This document shows, one piece after another, positions 25,254 to 33,507 of a DNA stretch of 64,000 bases. The notes beneath the pieces were generated by a model. The model did not search any database, had not been told where the DNA came from, and saw only the letters and a list, made by a program, of their open reading frames with translations. The stretch comes from Azospira inquinata. Lineage in GTDB: Bacteria > Pseudomonadota > Gammaproteobacteria > Burkholderiales > Rhodocyclaceae. A program made the translations under genes and the position numbers. The stretch is taken from contig NZ_CP064782.1 in NCBI RefSeq assembly GCF_018905915.1, positions 1,054,001 to 1,118,000 of the forward strand. Reading direction: 5' to 3'. Each line of letters opens with the position of its first letter. Position 1 is the stretch's first letter.

Positions 25254-25901
25254 TCAGGCGTTGGCCAACTCGTCCAGGCTGCCGGGCTGGAGGTGTTCCG
25301 TGCAGGCCCAGGCTTCCACCACCCAGCCTTCCCCTTCCCGACGCACCCAGTTGAAGCCGGCGTTGGGAATCTGGAAATCCCGGGGCGCCTCCAGGGGCAA
25401 AGCCCGCAGGTAGCGGTTGAGAATATCCAGTACCCCGCCGTGGGTCACCAGCACCACCAGCCCCCCGGGATGGGCCTGGGCCAGGGCTTCCAGGGCCGGG
25501 GCCACCCGGGCCCGCATCTGCACCAGGCTTTCCCCGCCCCCGGGCACCCCGTAGGCCGGGTCCCGGATTTCAAAAGCCCGATAGGCCTCCGGATGCTGGG
25601 CCCGGGCCTCGTCGTAGGTCAGGCCCTCGAAAATACCGTAACGCCGTTCCCGGAACTGGGGCGCCAGCACCGGAGCCAGGCCCAGGCAGGCGCCGATGCG
25701 CTCGGCGGTGCTCCGGGCCCGGGTCAGATCGCTGCTGTAGAGGGCCGCCACCGGCTGCCCCGCCAGGGCCCGCCCGGCCAAAGCCGCCTGGGCCTGGCCG
25801 GTGTCGCTCAGGCCAATGTCGGTTTGACCCTGGATGCGCCGTTCCGCATTCCAGGGGGTTTCCCCGTGGCGGACCAGACAGAAGCGGGTGGCCGCCCCCA
25901 T
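25254..25901 (-). CDS. Histidine phosphatase family protein (phosphoglycerate mutase-like)
   Basis: This 215-residue protein has the RHG motif LVRHGETPWN with the phosphorylated His near residue 11, a DLTRARSTAE segment, the acid-base Glu in RERRYGIFEG, and the second His in VTHGGV. These belong to the cofactor-dependent phosphoglycerate mutase/acid phosphatase superfamily (GpmB/CobC-like). Its substrate cannot be told from sequence, and no cobalamin genes are near. It begins 2 bp ahead of the pmbA stop side, so it follows pmbA-independent transcription between glyA and pmbA on the same strand. Confidence 0.88.
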   Translation of the reverse strand: MGAATRFCLVRHGETPWNAERRIQGQTDIGLSDTGQAQAALAGRALAGQPVAALYSSDLTRARSTAERIGACLGLAPVLAPQFRERRYGIFEGLTYDEARAQHPEAYRAFEIRDPAYGVPGGGESLVQMRARVAPALEALAQAHPGGLVVLVTHGGVLDILNRYLRALPLEAPRDFQIPNAGFNWVRREGEGWVVEAWACTEHLQPGSLDELANA

Positions 25902-25903
25902 GG

Positions 25904-27307
25904 TCAGGCCCCGGCCACGGTCATGCGCTCGATGAGCACGGAGCCAGACTGCTTGGAGCCCCGCACCACCACATCGTTACCGATGGCGCCGATGTTGAGG
26001 AACATGTCCTTGAGATTGCCGGCGATGGTGATTTCTTCCACCGGATGGACGATTTCCCCATTTTCGATCCAGTAACCCGCCGCGCCTCGGGAATAGTCCC
26101 CGTTCACGTAATTCACCCCCTGGCCCAGCAGTTCGGTCACCAGCAGCCCCCGCTTCAGGCCCCGGATCAGGCCGTTCAGGTCTTCCTGGCCCGACTTCAG
26201 GATCAGGTTGTGGCAGCCCCCAGCGTTACCCGTGGTGGTCATGCCCAGTTTGCGGGCGGTGTAGACGCTGAGGAAATAGCCGTTCAGCACCCCATCCGTC
26301 ACCACTTCCCGGGAACGGGTAGCTACTCCGTCGTTATCGAAGGGGCCGGAGGCCAGACCCTTGGGCAGATCGGGCCGTTCGCTGATCTGCACCAGAGGGG
26401 AAAACACTTTCTTACCCAGGCTATCCACCAGAAAGCTGGCCTTGCGGTACAGGCTGCCACCGCTGGCCCCATAGACGAAATTGCCCAGCAGGGCGCAGGC
26501 CACGGGGGCCTCGAAAATCACCGGCACCTGGCAGGTTTTCACCTTGCGCGCCCCCAGTCGGGACAGGGCCCGCCGGGCGGCGTAGTCCCCAATGGTTTCG
26601 GGGGCGGGGAAATCCGCCGGGTCCCGGTGGGTGGAATACCAGTCATCCCGCTGCATGGCGGCGTTTTTGCCCGCTTCCCCCGTAATCACGGAGCAGGCGA
26701 TGTAATGCCGGGAGGTGGGATAACCGCCCCGGAAGCCCAGGCTGTTGGCCGTGGCGAACTGGCCTTCCTGCAAGGACAGGGAGGCCCCTTCGGAATTTTT
26801 CACCAGGGGACTTACGGCAAAGGCCGCCGCCTCGCAGCGCCGGGCCAGGTCGATAGCCCCTTCCACCGGAATATCCCAGGGGAAATAAAGGCCCGGGTCC
26901 TGCCAATCCTTGGCCAGCCATTCGGCCTCGGGCAGCCCGGCGCAGGGGTCTTCCGCCGTGTAACGAGCAATGTCCAGGGCAGCCGCCACCGTCTGTTTGA
27001 CCGCCAGAGGGGAAAAATCGCTGGTGGAGGCGTAACCCTTGCGTTGGCCCAGATAGACCGTAATGCCCAGACCCTTGTCCCGGTTGTATTCGATGGTTTC
27101 CACCTCCCCTTGGCGCACCGTCACGGACTGGCCGAAACCTTCCGACACATCCGCTTCACAGGCTGAGGCGCCCCCCTTGCGGGCCAGACGGACCGCGTCG
27201 TCGGCCAGATTCTGCAAATCGGCCAAAGGCAGGGAAAAACGGCTGGAAACCGGGACCGGCGGGGCTTTTTTCGCGGAAGAGGAACGGGGGGAACGGACTT
27301 TGGCCAT
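25904..27307 (-). CDS. pmbA: Metalloprotease PmbA/TldE
   Basis: The start is set at ATG 27307 (467 residues); the open frame runs much further upstream but that part is antisense to yjgA. The family pattern is clear (AVRLARKGGASACEADVSE, VRQGEVETIEYNRDKGLGITVYLGQRKGYASTSD in pieces, and RSREVVTDGVLNGYFLS). PmbA pairs with TldD in a heterodimer that degrades unfolded peptides and matures microcin B17 or CcdA in E. coli. TldD carries the HExxxH zinc site and is not in this window. It is divergent from yjgA. Confidence 0.93.
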   Translation of the reverse strand: MAKVRSPRSSSAKKAPPVPVSSRFSLPLADLQNLADDAVRLARKGGASACEADVSEGFGQSVTVRQGEVETIEYNRDKGLGITVYLGQRKGYASTSDFSPLAVKQTVAAALDIARYTAEDPCAGLPEAEWLAKDWQDPGLYFPWDIPVEGAIDLARRCEAAAFAVSPLVKNSEGASLSLQEGQFATANSLGFRGGYPTSRHYIACSVITGEAGKNAAMQRDDWYSTHRDPADFPAPETIGDYAARRALSRLGARKVKTCQVPVIFEAPVACALLGNFVYGASGGSLYRKASFLVDSLGKKVFSPLVQISERPDLPKGLASGPFDNDGVATRSREVVTDGVLNGYFLSVYTARKLGMTTTGNAGGCHNLILKSGQEDLNGLIRGLKRGLLVTELLGQGVNYVNGDYSRGAAGYWIENGEIVHPVEEITIAGNLKDMFLNIGAIGNDVVVRGSKQSGSVLIERMTVAGA

Positions 27308-27400
27308 GGGGACTGCCAGCAGTGAGGGGTGGAAAGCCGCTATCATAGCAGTTTGGCGGCAGCCGCCGCCCCTTCCACCCCGTCTCTCCAAGCCGATCCC

Positions 27401-27976
27401 ATGGACAAGCCCTCTTCCAACGACCAAGACCTGCCGCCCAGTAAAACCCAGCGCAAACGCGCCATGGAAGATTTGCAGGAACTGGGGGAAACCCTGGTAG
27501 CCCTGCCCCTGGACCGGCTCAAGCGCCTGCTGGATAAGCAGGACCTGCCCGACATTCTCCGGGACGCCCTGCTGGAGGCCTACCGCATCACCAGCCACGG
27601 AGCCCGTAAGCGTCACCTGCAATACATCGGCCGGCTTATGCGGGAAGTGGATCCGGAGCCCCTGCGTCTGGCCCTGGACGTAGTGAACGGCGCCTCCGTG
27701 GCGGAAAACGCCCGGCTGCACCGCCTTGAACACCTGCGGGAAACCCTGCTGGACGACGAGCAGACCCTGAACCACATCGCCACCACCTACCCGGGGGCGG
27801 ACCTGACCCATCTGCGCCAGCTGCGCCGCAACGCCATCAAGGAAAAGGAACAGAACAAGGCCCCCCGTAATTACCGGGCCCTGTTCCAGGCACTCAAGGA
27901 GTTGGACGACCGGAGTCTTACGACTCTTGCCCCTCTCGCCCCCACGGGCGGGGAGGAAGACGGGGGGGAAATCTGA
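27401..27976 (+). CDS. yjgA: Ribosome-associated protein YjgA/DarP (DUF615)
   Basis: The start at ATG 27401 gives 191 residues. The family is recognised by PPSKTQRKRAMEDLQELGE and the repeated helical segments ending in RHLQYIGRLMRE. E. coli DarP helps late assembly of the 50S subunit. The protein is helical, charged, and has no membrane segments. Its stop overlaps the start of mogA as TGATG, so the pair is translationally coupled. It is divergent from pmbA, an association seen in many proteobacteria. Confidence 0.94.
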   Translation: MDKPSSNDQDLPPSKTQRKRAMEDLQELGETLVALPLDRLKRLLDKQDLPDILRDALLEAYRITSHGARKRHLQYIGRLMREVDPEPLRLALDVVNGASVAENARLHRLEHLRETLLDDEQTLNHIATTYPGADLTHLRQLRRNAIKEKEQNKAPRNYRALFQALKELDDRSLTTLAPLAPTGGEEDGGEI

Positions 27977-28566
27977 TGGACCAGGAAATCCTGCGGGTCG
28001 GTCTGGTCTCCATCAGCGACCGGGCCGCCACCGGCGTGTATGAAGATAAGGGGCTGCCAGCCCTGGAAGCCTGGCTGGATCAGGCGGTGCTTAATCCCAT
28101 GGAGCGGGAACGGCGGCTCATTCCGGACGATCAGGCGGGCATTGAAGCCACCCTGAAGGAGCTGGTGGATGAACGGGGCTGCCATCTGGTGCTGACCACG
28201 GGAGGCACCGGCCCGGCGCCCCGGGATGTGACCCCGGAAGCCACCCTGGCGGTGGCGGACAAGGTCATGCCCGGCTTTGGGGAACAGATGCGCCAGATCG
28301 GCCTGTGTTTCGTCCCCACCGCCCTCCTCTCCCGCCAGGTGGGGGTGATCCGGGGCGGGGCCCTGATCCTTAATCTGCCGGGCCAGCCCAAATCCATCCA
28401 GGAAACCCTGGAAGGCCTGCCGGCCCGGGACGGGCAAAAAGCGGTACCGGGTATTTTCGCCGCCGTGCCCTACTGCCTGGATTTGATCGGCGGCCCCTAC
28501 GTGGAAACCCGGGAATCGGTGGTGGCGGCCTTCCGCCCCAAGTCCGCCCGGCGCCCCAAGGCCTAA
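27976..28566 (+). CDS. mog: Molybdopterin adenylyltransferase Mog
   Basis: The 196-residue protein has the MoaB/Mog fold motifs VGLVSISDRAATGVYEDKG, the TTGGTGPAPRDVTPEA phosphate-binding segment, and LNLPGQPKSI. Mog adenylates molybdopterin before MoeA inserts molybdate. The length favours Mog over the shorter MoaB. It overlaps yjgA by one base. Together with moeB about 6 kb away it shows that the cell makes molybdenum cofactor; the other genes are outside the window. Confidence 0.92.
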   Translation: MDQEILRVGLVSISDRAATGVYEDKGLPALEAWLDQAVLNPMERERRLIPDDQAGIEATLKELVDERGCHLVLTTGGTGPAPRDVTPEATLAVADKVMPGFGEQMRQIGLCFVPTALLSRQVGVIRGGALILNLPGQPKSIQETLEGLPARDGQKAVPGIFAAVPYCLDLIGGPYVETRESVVAAFRPKSARRPKA

Positions 28567-28646
28567 GCCCTTCCCCAACCGCCCCCAAGGTCCGGAAGGC
28601 CCCACGGGCTTCCGGACACCCCATCCCCACCGGTCCTTGCCAGTCC

Positions 28647-30182
28647 TTATCCGGCGGCGCTCAGGGGCTGGGCCTGGCGGTAATGGGCGATTTCGTAATC
28701 CGACCCGGCTTCCGCCAGTTCCACCGGGGTCAGGAGACCGCCACCGTTACCGGGTAATTCCAGGGCTTCCCGGGGATCAAAGGTGGCCCGGGGCAGCACC
28801 AGACGCACCACCCCCGGTTCCCCGTCTTCCAGACGCAGGCCCGGCACCCCGCCGGACAGGGCGTAGGAGGCCGCCATCCGGGGCCGCAGGCTGAGACACT
28901 GGGCCTGACGACCCACGGTGCGAATGCCCACCTGGATCAGATCATCCCGCTCCTTCACATAGCGGCGCACCACCCCAATCACCCAGTTGTCCCCTCCGTC
29001 CGGGCGCATGGCCAGGAGGGCGCCGACCCGCAGCCAGTCCCCATGGCTGCCCGTCACCGTGGCGCCGAAGCCGCCCCGGCTCACGTCTTCCACAATCCAG
29101 CTTTCCGCCGCAGCCGGGTCCAGCCCGGGAAACTGCACCGCCTGCCGGGCCCCATCTAAGCCATGGACCACGGTCATGCGGCTTTTTACCCGGTGCCGGG
29201 GATGGTGGCGCTGGGGGGGAATGGGCTGCCAACATTGTTGCAGGTGGCGCAGCACGCCCAGCACCAGGGGCAGGGGATACTGCCCCCCCAGGTTGAGCTC
29301 CCCTGGCAGACGGCCCTGCTCCACTTCCCGGGTCAAGTTATTGAGCCGCTCCACCGCCCGGCCGGGGGCCAGAAAATGGAGGGTGGGGCTGGCCTCCGGC
29401 TCCATCACCAGACGCATGGGGGCCAGGCCCTGGGCCGGGTCCACCCAGTAAACGCTGTCCGGCCCGGATTGGCGGGAAAAGTTGAAGCCGCCGTAGAAAT
29501 GGTTGATGAGGCGCTTGGCCAGCTCGATTTCCACGGGCAGCAGACAGTCCATGGAAGAGGCGTAGCACATCAGTACCTTGACGTATTCCCCCCCGGGGGA
29601 AGTGAGGCCGTGGGAAGCGGGATAGAGGCCCACCGCCTTGTCCCCCAGCCCCGCCCCTTCCGCCACCAGAAACAGGCGTCCCAGGCGCTGCCACAGTTCC
29701 CCGTCGATGGGGCCGTAGCGGAACAGCTGCCACTTGCAATAGACCCCCAGGGCGCCGATGGCCCGGCTCAGGAGCAGGGGCAGATCGCTTTTCAGGTTAT
29801 CCGCCGCCCGCTTTTCGCCCCCCGTTTCCTGGCCCTCGTAACGGTCCAGACAGGTTTCGTAATTTTTCGCCAGATTAGCCCAGAAACCGGCGCACACGGC
29901 CCACAGGCGCTTTTCCTCGGTACGGGAAAGGCGGGGGGAAAGGAGATAGTCCCGGGTCAGGCGTCGCAGATGGGGCTGGGCCGCCTCGTCCAGAGCCCGC
30001 ACCACGGCAAACAGCTTGTCACAGCGAAAGTCGGTGGCGGAAGGCAGGGATTCCAGCCAACCGTTTATTTCATCCACCGCCCGGAAGGTGTTGTCCAGGG
30101 GCAACTCGGCGATGGTGCGTTGCAATTCCTTGGGATCGGCCAGGGGATGATCGGGCTTGGGGGAAAAGAGGTCGAGAATCAC
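28647..30182 (-). CDS. PilZ-domain protein, candidate c-di-GMP receptor
   Basis: GTG 30182 is chosen as start (511 residues), since no ATG lies between it and conserved sequence, and the open frame upstream is antisense to thyA. Residues about 1-310 are helical, without membrane segments. The C-terminal part carries a PilZ signature: RHHPRHR (RxxxR, near residue 323) and DVSRGGFGA (DxSxxG, near residue 362), the two c-di-GMP contact motifs. Its output is unknown. It is divergent from thyA and convergent with mog, and may share second-messenger control with the MshE pilus ATPase. Confidence 0.82.
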   Translation of the reverse strand: MILDLFSPKPDHPLADPKELQRTIAELPLDNTFRAVDEINGWLESLPSATDFRCDKLFAVVRALDEAAQPHLRRLTRDYLLSPRLSRTEEKRLWAVCAGFWANLAKNYETCLDRYEGQETGGEKRAADNLKSDLPLLLSRAIGALGVYCKWQLFRYGPIDGELWQRLGRLFLVAEGAGLGDKAVGLYPASHGLTSPGGEYVKVLMCYASSMDCLLPVEIELAKRLINHFYGGFNFSRQSGPDSVYWVDPAQGLAPMRLVMEPEASPTLHFLAPGRAVERLNNLTREVEQGRLPGELNLGGQYPLPLVLGVLRHLQQCWQPIPPQRHHPRHRVKSRMTVVHGLDGARQAVQFPGLDPAAAESWIVEDVSRGGFGATVTGSHGDWLRVGALLAMRPDGGDNWVIGVVRRYVKERDDLIQVGIRTVGRQAQCLSLRPRMAASYALSGGVPGLRLEDGEPGVVRLVLPRATFDPREALELPGNGGGLLTPVELAEAGSDYEIAHYRQAQPLSAAG

Positions 30183-30366
30183 GGCGGAAAGACCCTTGCA
30201 AAGGGGCTGTCTGGCAGCCAGGGGATGGGCGAAAGTATAACCGGGAATTCCGTTGGGATGGGGCCCGGGCCCGGCCCTAGCCCCCGCCAGGCCCCTTTCC
30301 CCCGGGGGAGGGACGGCCGGGGATAGGCTACAATAAGCCGTTTCCAATTCCTTGGGATTCCCCCCC

Positions 30367-31188
30367 ATGCAGCAGTATCTGGACCTCATGCGCCATGTGC
30401 TGGACCACGGCCAGGTGAAAGCCGACCGGACCGGTACCGGCACCCGCTCCGTTTTTGGCTGGCAGATGCGTTTCGACCTGGACCAGGGCTTTCCCGTGGT
30501 CACCACCAAGAAACTCCACCTGCGTTCCATCATCCATGAGCTGCTGTGGTTTCTCCAGGGAGACACCAATATTGCCTACCTGAAGGCCAACGGGGTTTCC
30601 ATTTGGGACGAGTGGGCGGACGACAAGGGCGAACTGGGACCGGTGTACGGCAAGCAATGGCGGCGCTGGGAATGCGCCGACGGCCGGGTGATCGACCAGG
30701 TGGCCCAGCTGGTAGAAAACCTGAAAAAGAATCCGGATTCCCGCCGTCACATCGTCTCCGCCTGGAACCCGGGGGACGTGGACGCCATGGCCCTGCCCCC
30801 CTGCCATTGCCTGTTCCAGTTCTACGTGGCTCCGGCCCCGGAAGGGGCGGCGGATGCCCGGCCCCGGCTGAGCTGCCAGCTCTACCAGCGCAGCGCGGAC
30901 ATTTTCCTCGGGGTGCCATTCAACATCGCTTCCTACGCCCTGCTCACCCTCATGGTGGCCCAGGTCTGCGGCTACCGGCCCGGGGATTTCGTCCACACCC
31001 TGGGGGACGCCCACCTCTACAGCAACCACCTGGATCAGGCCCGGCTCCAGCTGTCCCGCAGCCCCCGGCCCCTGCCCACCATGCGGATCAATCCGGAGGT
31101 GAGGGATTTGTTCGCCTTCCGCTTCGAAGATTTCCAGCTGGAAGGCTACGATCCCCATCCCCATATCGCCGCCCCGGTGGCAGTCTGA
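30367..31188 (+). CDS. thyA: Thymidylate synthase ThyA
   Basis: The start is ATG 30367 (273 residues; [15 protein letters not shown]). The catalytic Cys lies in [13 protein letters not shown], with DRTGTGT for phosphate and [11 protein letters not shown] for dUMP binding. An insert of a few residues follows the catalytic loop ([13 protein letters not shown]), longer than in E. coli. The enzyme makes dTMP from dUMP with methylene-tetrahydrofolate. Pgi and folA follow on the same strand. Confidence 0.97.
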   Translation: MQQYLDLMRHVLDHGQVKADRTGTGTRSVFGWQMRFDLDQGFPVVTTKKLHLRSIIHELLWFLQGDTNIAYLKANGVSIWDEWADDKGELGPVYGKQWRRWECADGRVIDQVAQLVENLKKNPDSRRHIVSAWNPGDVDAMALPPCHCLFQFYVAPAPEGAADARPRLSCQLYQRSADIFLGVPFNIASYALLTLMVAQVCGYRPGDFVHTLGDAHLYSNHLDQARLQLSRSPRPLPTMRINPEVRDLFAFRFEDFQLEGYDPHPHIAAPVAV

Positions 31189-31197
31189 TCCCACCCC

Positions 31198-32853
31198 ATG
31201 CCCATGGATATCACCCACAGCCCGGAATGGCAGGCCCTGCTGGCCCACCGGGAACAGGTCAAACACCGCCATCTGCGGGACTTTTTCGCCGCCGACCCGG
31301 AGCGTTTCAGTCATTTAGCCCTACGCCACAACGACTTTCTCGCTGACTTTTCCAAGCAGCGGGTCAGTCAGGAAACCGTAGCGCTCCTGGTGGCCCTGGC
31401 CCGGGCCGCGGAAGTGGAAAGCTGGCGGGACCGGCTTTTTGCCGGAGAGGCCATCAATTTCAGTGAACATCGGGCGGTGCTGCACCCGGCCCTGCGCTTT
31501 CTCGGCCCGGGCCCCTTCCCCACAGCGACGGACAATGTGATGCCCCAGGTGCGCCAGGTGCGCCAGCACATGCGGGACTTTTCCGAGCGGGTGCGCAGCG
31601 GCCTGTGGCGGGGCTTTTCCGGGGAAGCCATCCGCAATGTGGTAAATCTGGGCATTGGTGGCTCGGACCTGGGGCCGAAAATGGCCGCCAAGGCCCTGTC
31701 CGCCTATGAGCATCCCGGCCTCCACGTCCATTTCGTTTCCAACCTGGACGGGGCCCAGCTGGCCCCCCTGCTGGAAACCCTGGATCCCCGCTCCACCCTG
31801 TTCATCGTCGCCAGCAAGACCTTTACCACCCAGGAAACCCTGCGCAACGCCCAGACCGCCCGGGAATGGCTGCTAGCCTCCGCCGGGGAAGAAAACCGGG
31901 AAGCGGTGATCGCCCGCCATTTCGTGGGGGTAACGGCCGCCACGGAAGAGGCTGGCCGCTTCGGCATTCCTCAGGAAAACCTGTTCGCCATGTGGGACTG
32001 GGTGGGGGGCCGCTATTCCCTGTGGTCCGCCGTGGGTCTGGCCCTGGTGCTAACCATCGGCATGACCCAGTTCGAGCGCCTGCTCACCGGCGCCCAGGCC
32101 ATGGACAAGCATTTTCTGGAAACGCCCCTGGAACGGAATCTGCCCGTGCTCATGGGGCTGCTGGGCATCTGGAACACCAATTTCCTCGGCGCCGAGACCC
32201 TGGCCATCCTGCCCTACAATGAGTCCCTGCGCGCCCTGCCCGCCTACCTGCAACAGCTGGAAATGGAGAGCAACGGCAAGACCATTTCCCGCACCGGCAG
32301 CCCCCTGGGCTGTCAGCCCAACCCCATAGTCTGGGGAGAAATCGGCATCAACGGCCAGCACGCCTTTTTCCAGCTCCTGCACCAGGGGGGCTGGCTGATT
32401 CCCAGCGATTTCATCATTTCCGCCACCAGCGACTATCCCCTGCCCGGCCATAACGGCCCCCTGCTGGCTAATTGTCTGGCCCAGAGCGCCGCCCTGGCCT
32501 TTGGCCGCACGGAAGGGGAAGCCCGAGCCGATCTGGAAGGGGAAGGCCGCCAGGAAGCGGAAATCCAGGCCCTGCTGCCCTACAAGGTGTTTGCTGGCAA
32601 CCAGCCCTCCACCACCCTGGTCCTGCCCCGTCTGGACCCCTATCACCTGGGTCTGCTCCTGGCCCTATACGAGCACAAGGTATTCGTTCAGGGGGTGGTG
32701 TGGGGCATTAATTCCTTCGACCAGTGGGGGGTGGAACTGGGCAAGAAACTAGCCCGCCGCCTCCAGCCCGCCCTGGAAGGCCATCCGGACGATTCCCTGG
32801 ATGCTTCTACCCGGGGCCTGATCGCCTATTGCCGCCGTTACGGCCAGCTCTGA
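31198..32853 (+). CDS. pgi: Glucose-6-phosphate isomerase Pgi
   Basis: The 551-residue length fits the proteobacterial type. Signatures are NLGIGGSDLGPKMA, GGRYSLWSAVGL and the active-site segment GCQPNPIVWGEIGINGQHA, with the catalytic Glu and His. It interconverts glucose-6-phosphate and fructose-6-phosphate in the cytosol. It starts 9 bp after thyA and precedes folA, which separates two genes that are often direct neighbours. A second ATG six bases in is an alternative start. Confidence 0.97.
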   Translation: MPMDITHSPEWQALLAHREQVKHRHLRDFFAADPERFSHLALRHNDFLADFSKQRVSQETVALLVALARAAEVESWRDRLFAGEAINFSEHRAVLHPALRFLGPGPFPTATDNVMPQVRQVRQHMRDFSERVRSGLWRGFSGEAIRNVVNLGIGGSDLGPKMAAKALSAYEHPGLHVHFVSNLDGAQLAPLLETLDPRSTLFIVASKTFTTQETLRNAQTAREWLLASAGEENREAVIARHFVGVTAATEEAGRFGIPQENLFAMWDWVGGRYSLWSAVGLALVLTIGMTQFERLLTGAQAMDKHFLETPLERNLPVLMGLLGIWNTNFLGAETLAILPYNESLRALPAYLQQLEMESNGKTISRTGSPLGCQPNPIVWGEIGINGQHAFFQLLHQGGWLIPSDFIISATSDYPLPGHNGPLLANCLAQSAALAFGRTEGEARADLEGEGRQEAEIQALLPYKVFAGNQPSTTLVLPRLDPYHLGLLLALYEHKVFVQGVVWGINSFDQWGVELGKKLARRLQPALEGHPDDSLDASTRGLIAYCRRYGQL

Positions 32854-32895
32854 AGCGCCGCCTCTGCCGCCCCCTTTTCCGAACCTTATCGCCCC

Positions 32896-33441
32896 ATGAC
32901 CTCTGCCCCTGCCACACCCCCCCTGGCCCTCATCGCCGCCGTTGGCGCCAATCGGGCCATCGGTCTCAACAACCGCCTGCTCTGGTCCCTGCCGGAGGAT
33001 ATGGCCCATTTCAAGGCCCTCACCCAGGGGCGTACCGTGCTCATGGGGCGTAAAACCTGGGAATCCCTCCCCCCCCGTTTCCGCCCCCTGCCGGGACGCC
33101 GCAATATCGTCATCAGCCGCAACCCGGATTACCAGGCCCCTGGGGCAGAGCTGGCCCACTCCCTGGAAGCCGCCCTGGCCCTGGCAGCCCGCCCCCAAGG
33201 GGGGCAAGAGTCGGCCGCGGCCAGCCTGGCGGAGGTGTTTGTCATCGGGGGCGCCCAGCTTTACGGGGAAGCCCTGGCCCTGGCTGACCGCCTCTACCTC
33301 ACCGAGGTGGCGGACAGCCCGGCGGCAGACGCCTTTTTTCCCCCGGTGGATGGGGCCCGGTGGCCCGAAACGGCCCGGGAAACCCACCGCACGGATTCCG
33401 GGCTGATTTACGCCTTCGTCACCCGGGAGCGGGCGGCCTAA
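32896..33441 (+). CDS. folA: Dihydrofolate reductase FolA
   Basis: The 181-residue enzyme has the family N-terminus LALIAAVGANRAIGLNN, the NADPH and substrate motifs LPEDMAHFKALT and MGRKTWESLP, and VIGGAQLY. It regenerates tetrahydrofolate from dihydrofolate produced by ThyA. It is a little longer than E. coli FolA because of an insert near residues 90-110. It is last in thyA-pgi-folA, followed by a terminator. The trimethoprim-contact positions look normal. Confidence 0.95.
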   Translation: MTSAPATPPLALIAAVGANRAIGLNNRLLWSLPEDMAHFKALTQGRTVLMGRKTWESLPPRFRPLPGRRNIVISRNPDYQAPGAELAHSLEAALALAARPQGGQESAAASLAEVFVIGGAQLYGEALALADRLYLTEVADSPAADAFFPPVDGARWPETARETHRTDSGLIYAFVTRERAA

Positions 33442-33456
33442 GCCCCCGTCCCCCCA

Positions 33457-33486
33457 AAGAAAAGGGCGCCTCTTGGCGCCCTTTTT
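33457..33486. terminator. Bidirectional terminator between folA and the decarboxylase gene
   Basis: A perfect 10-bp stem (AAAGGGCGCC / GGCGCCCTTT, loop TCTT) has A and T runs on either side. It can serve folA on the plus strand and the convergent decarboxylase gene on the minus strand. Confidence 0.9.
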
Positions 33487-33507
33487 CATGTCCAGCCCGA
33501 AGCTGGC

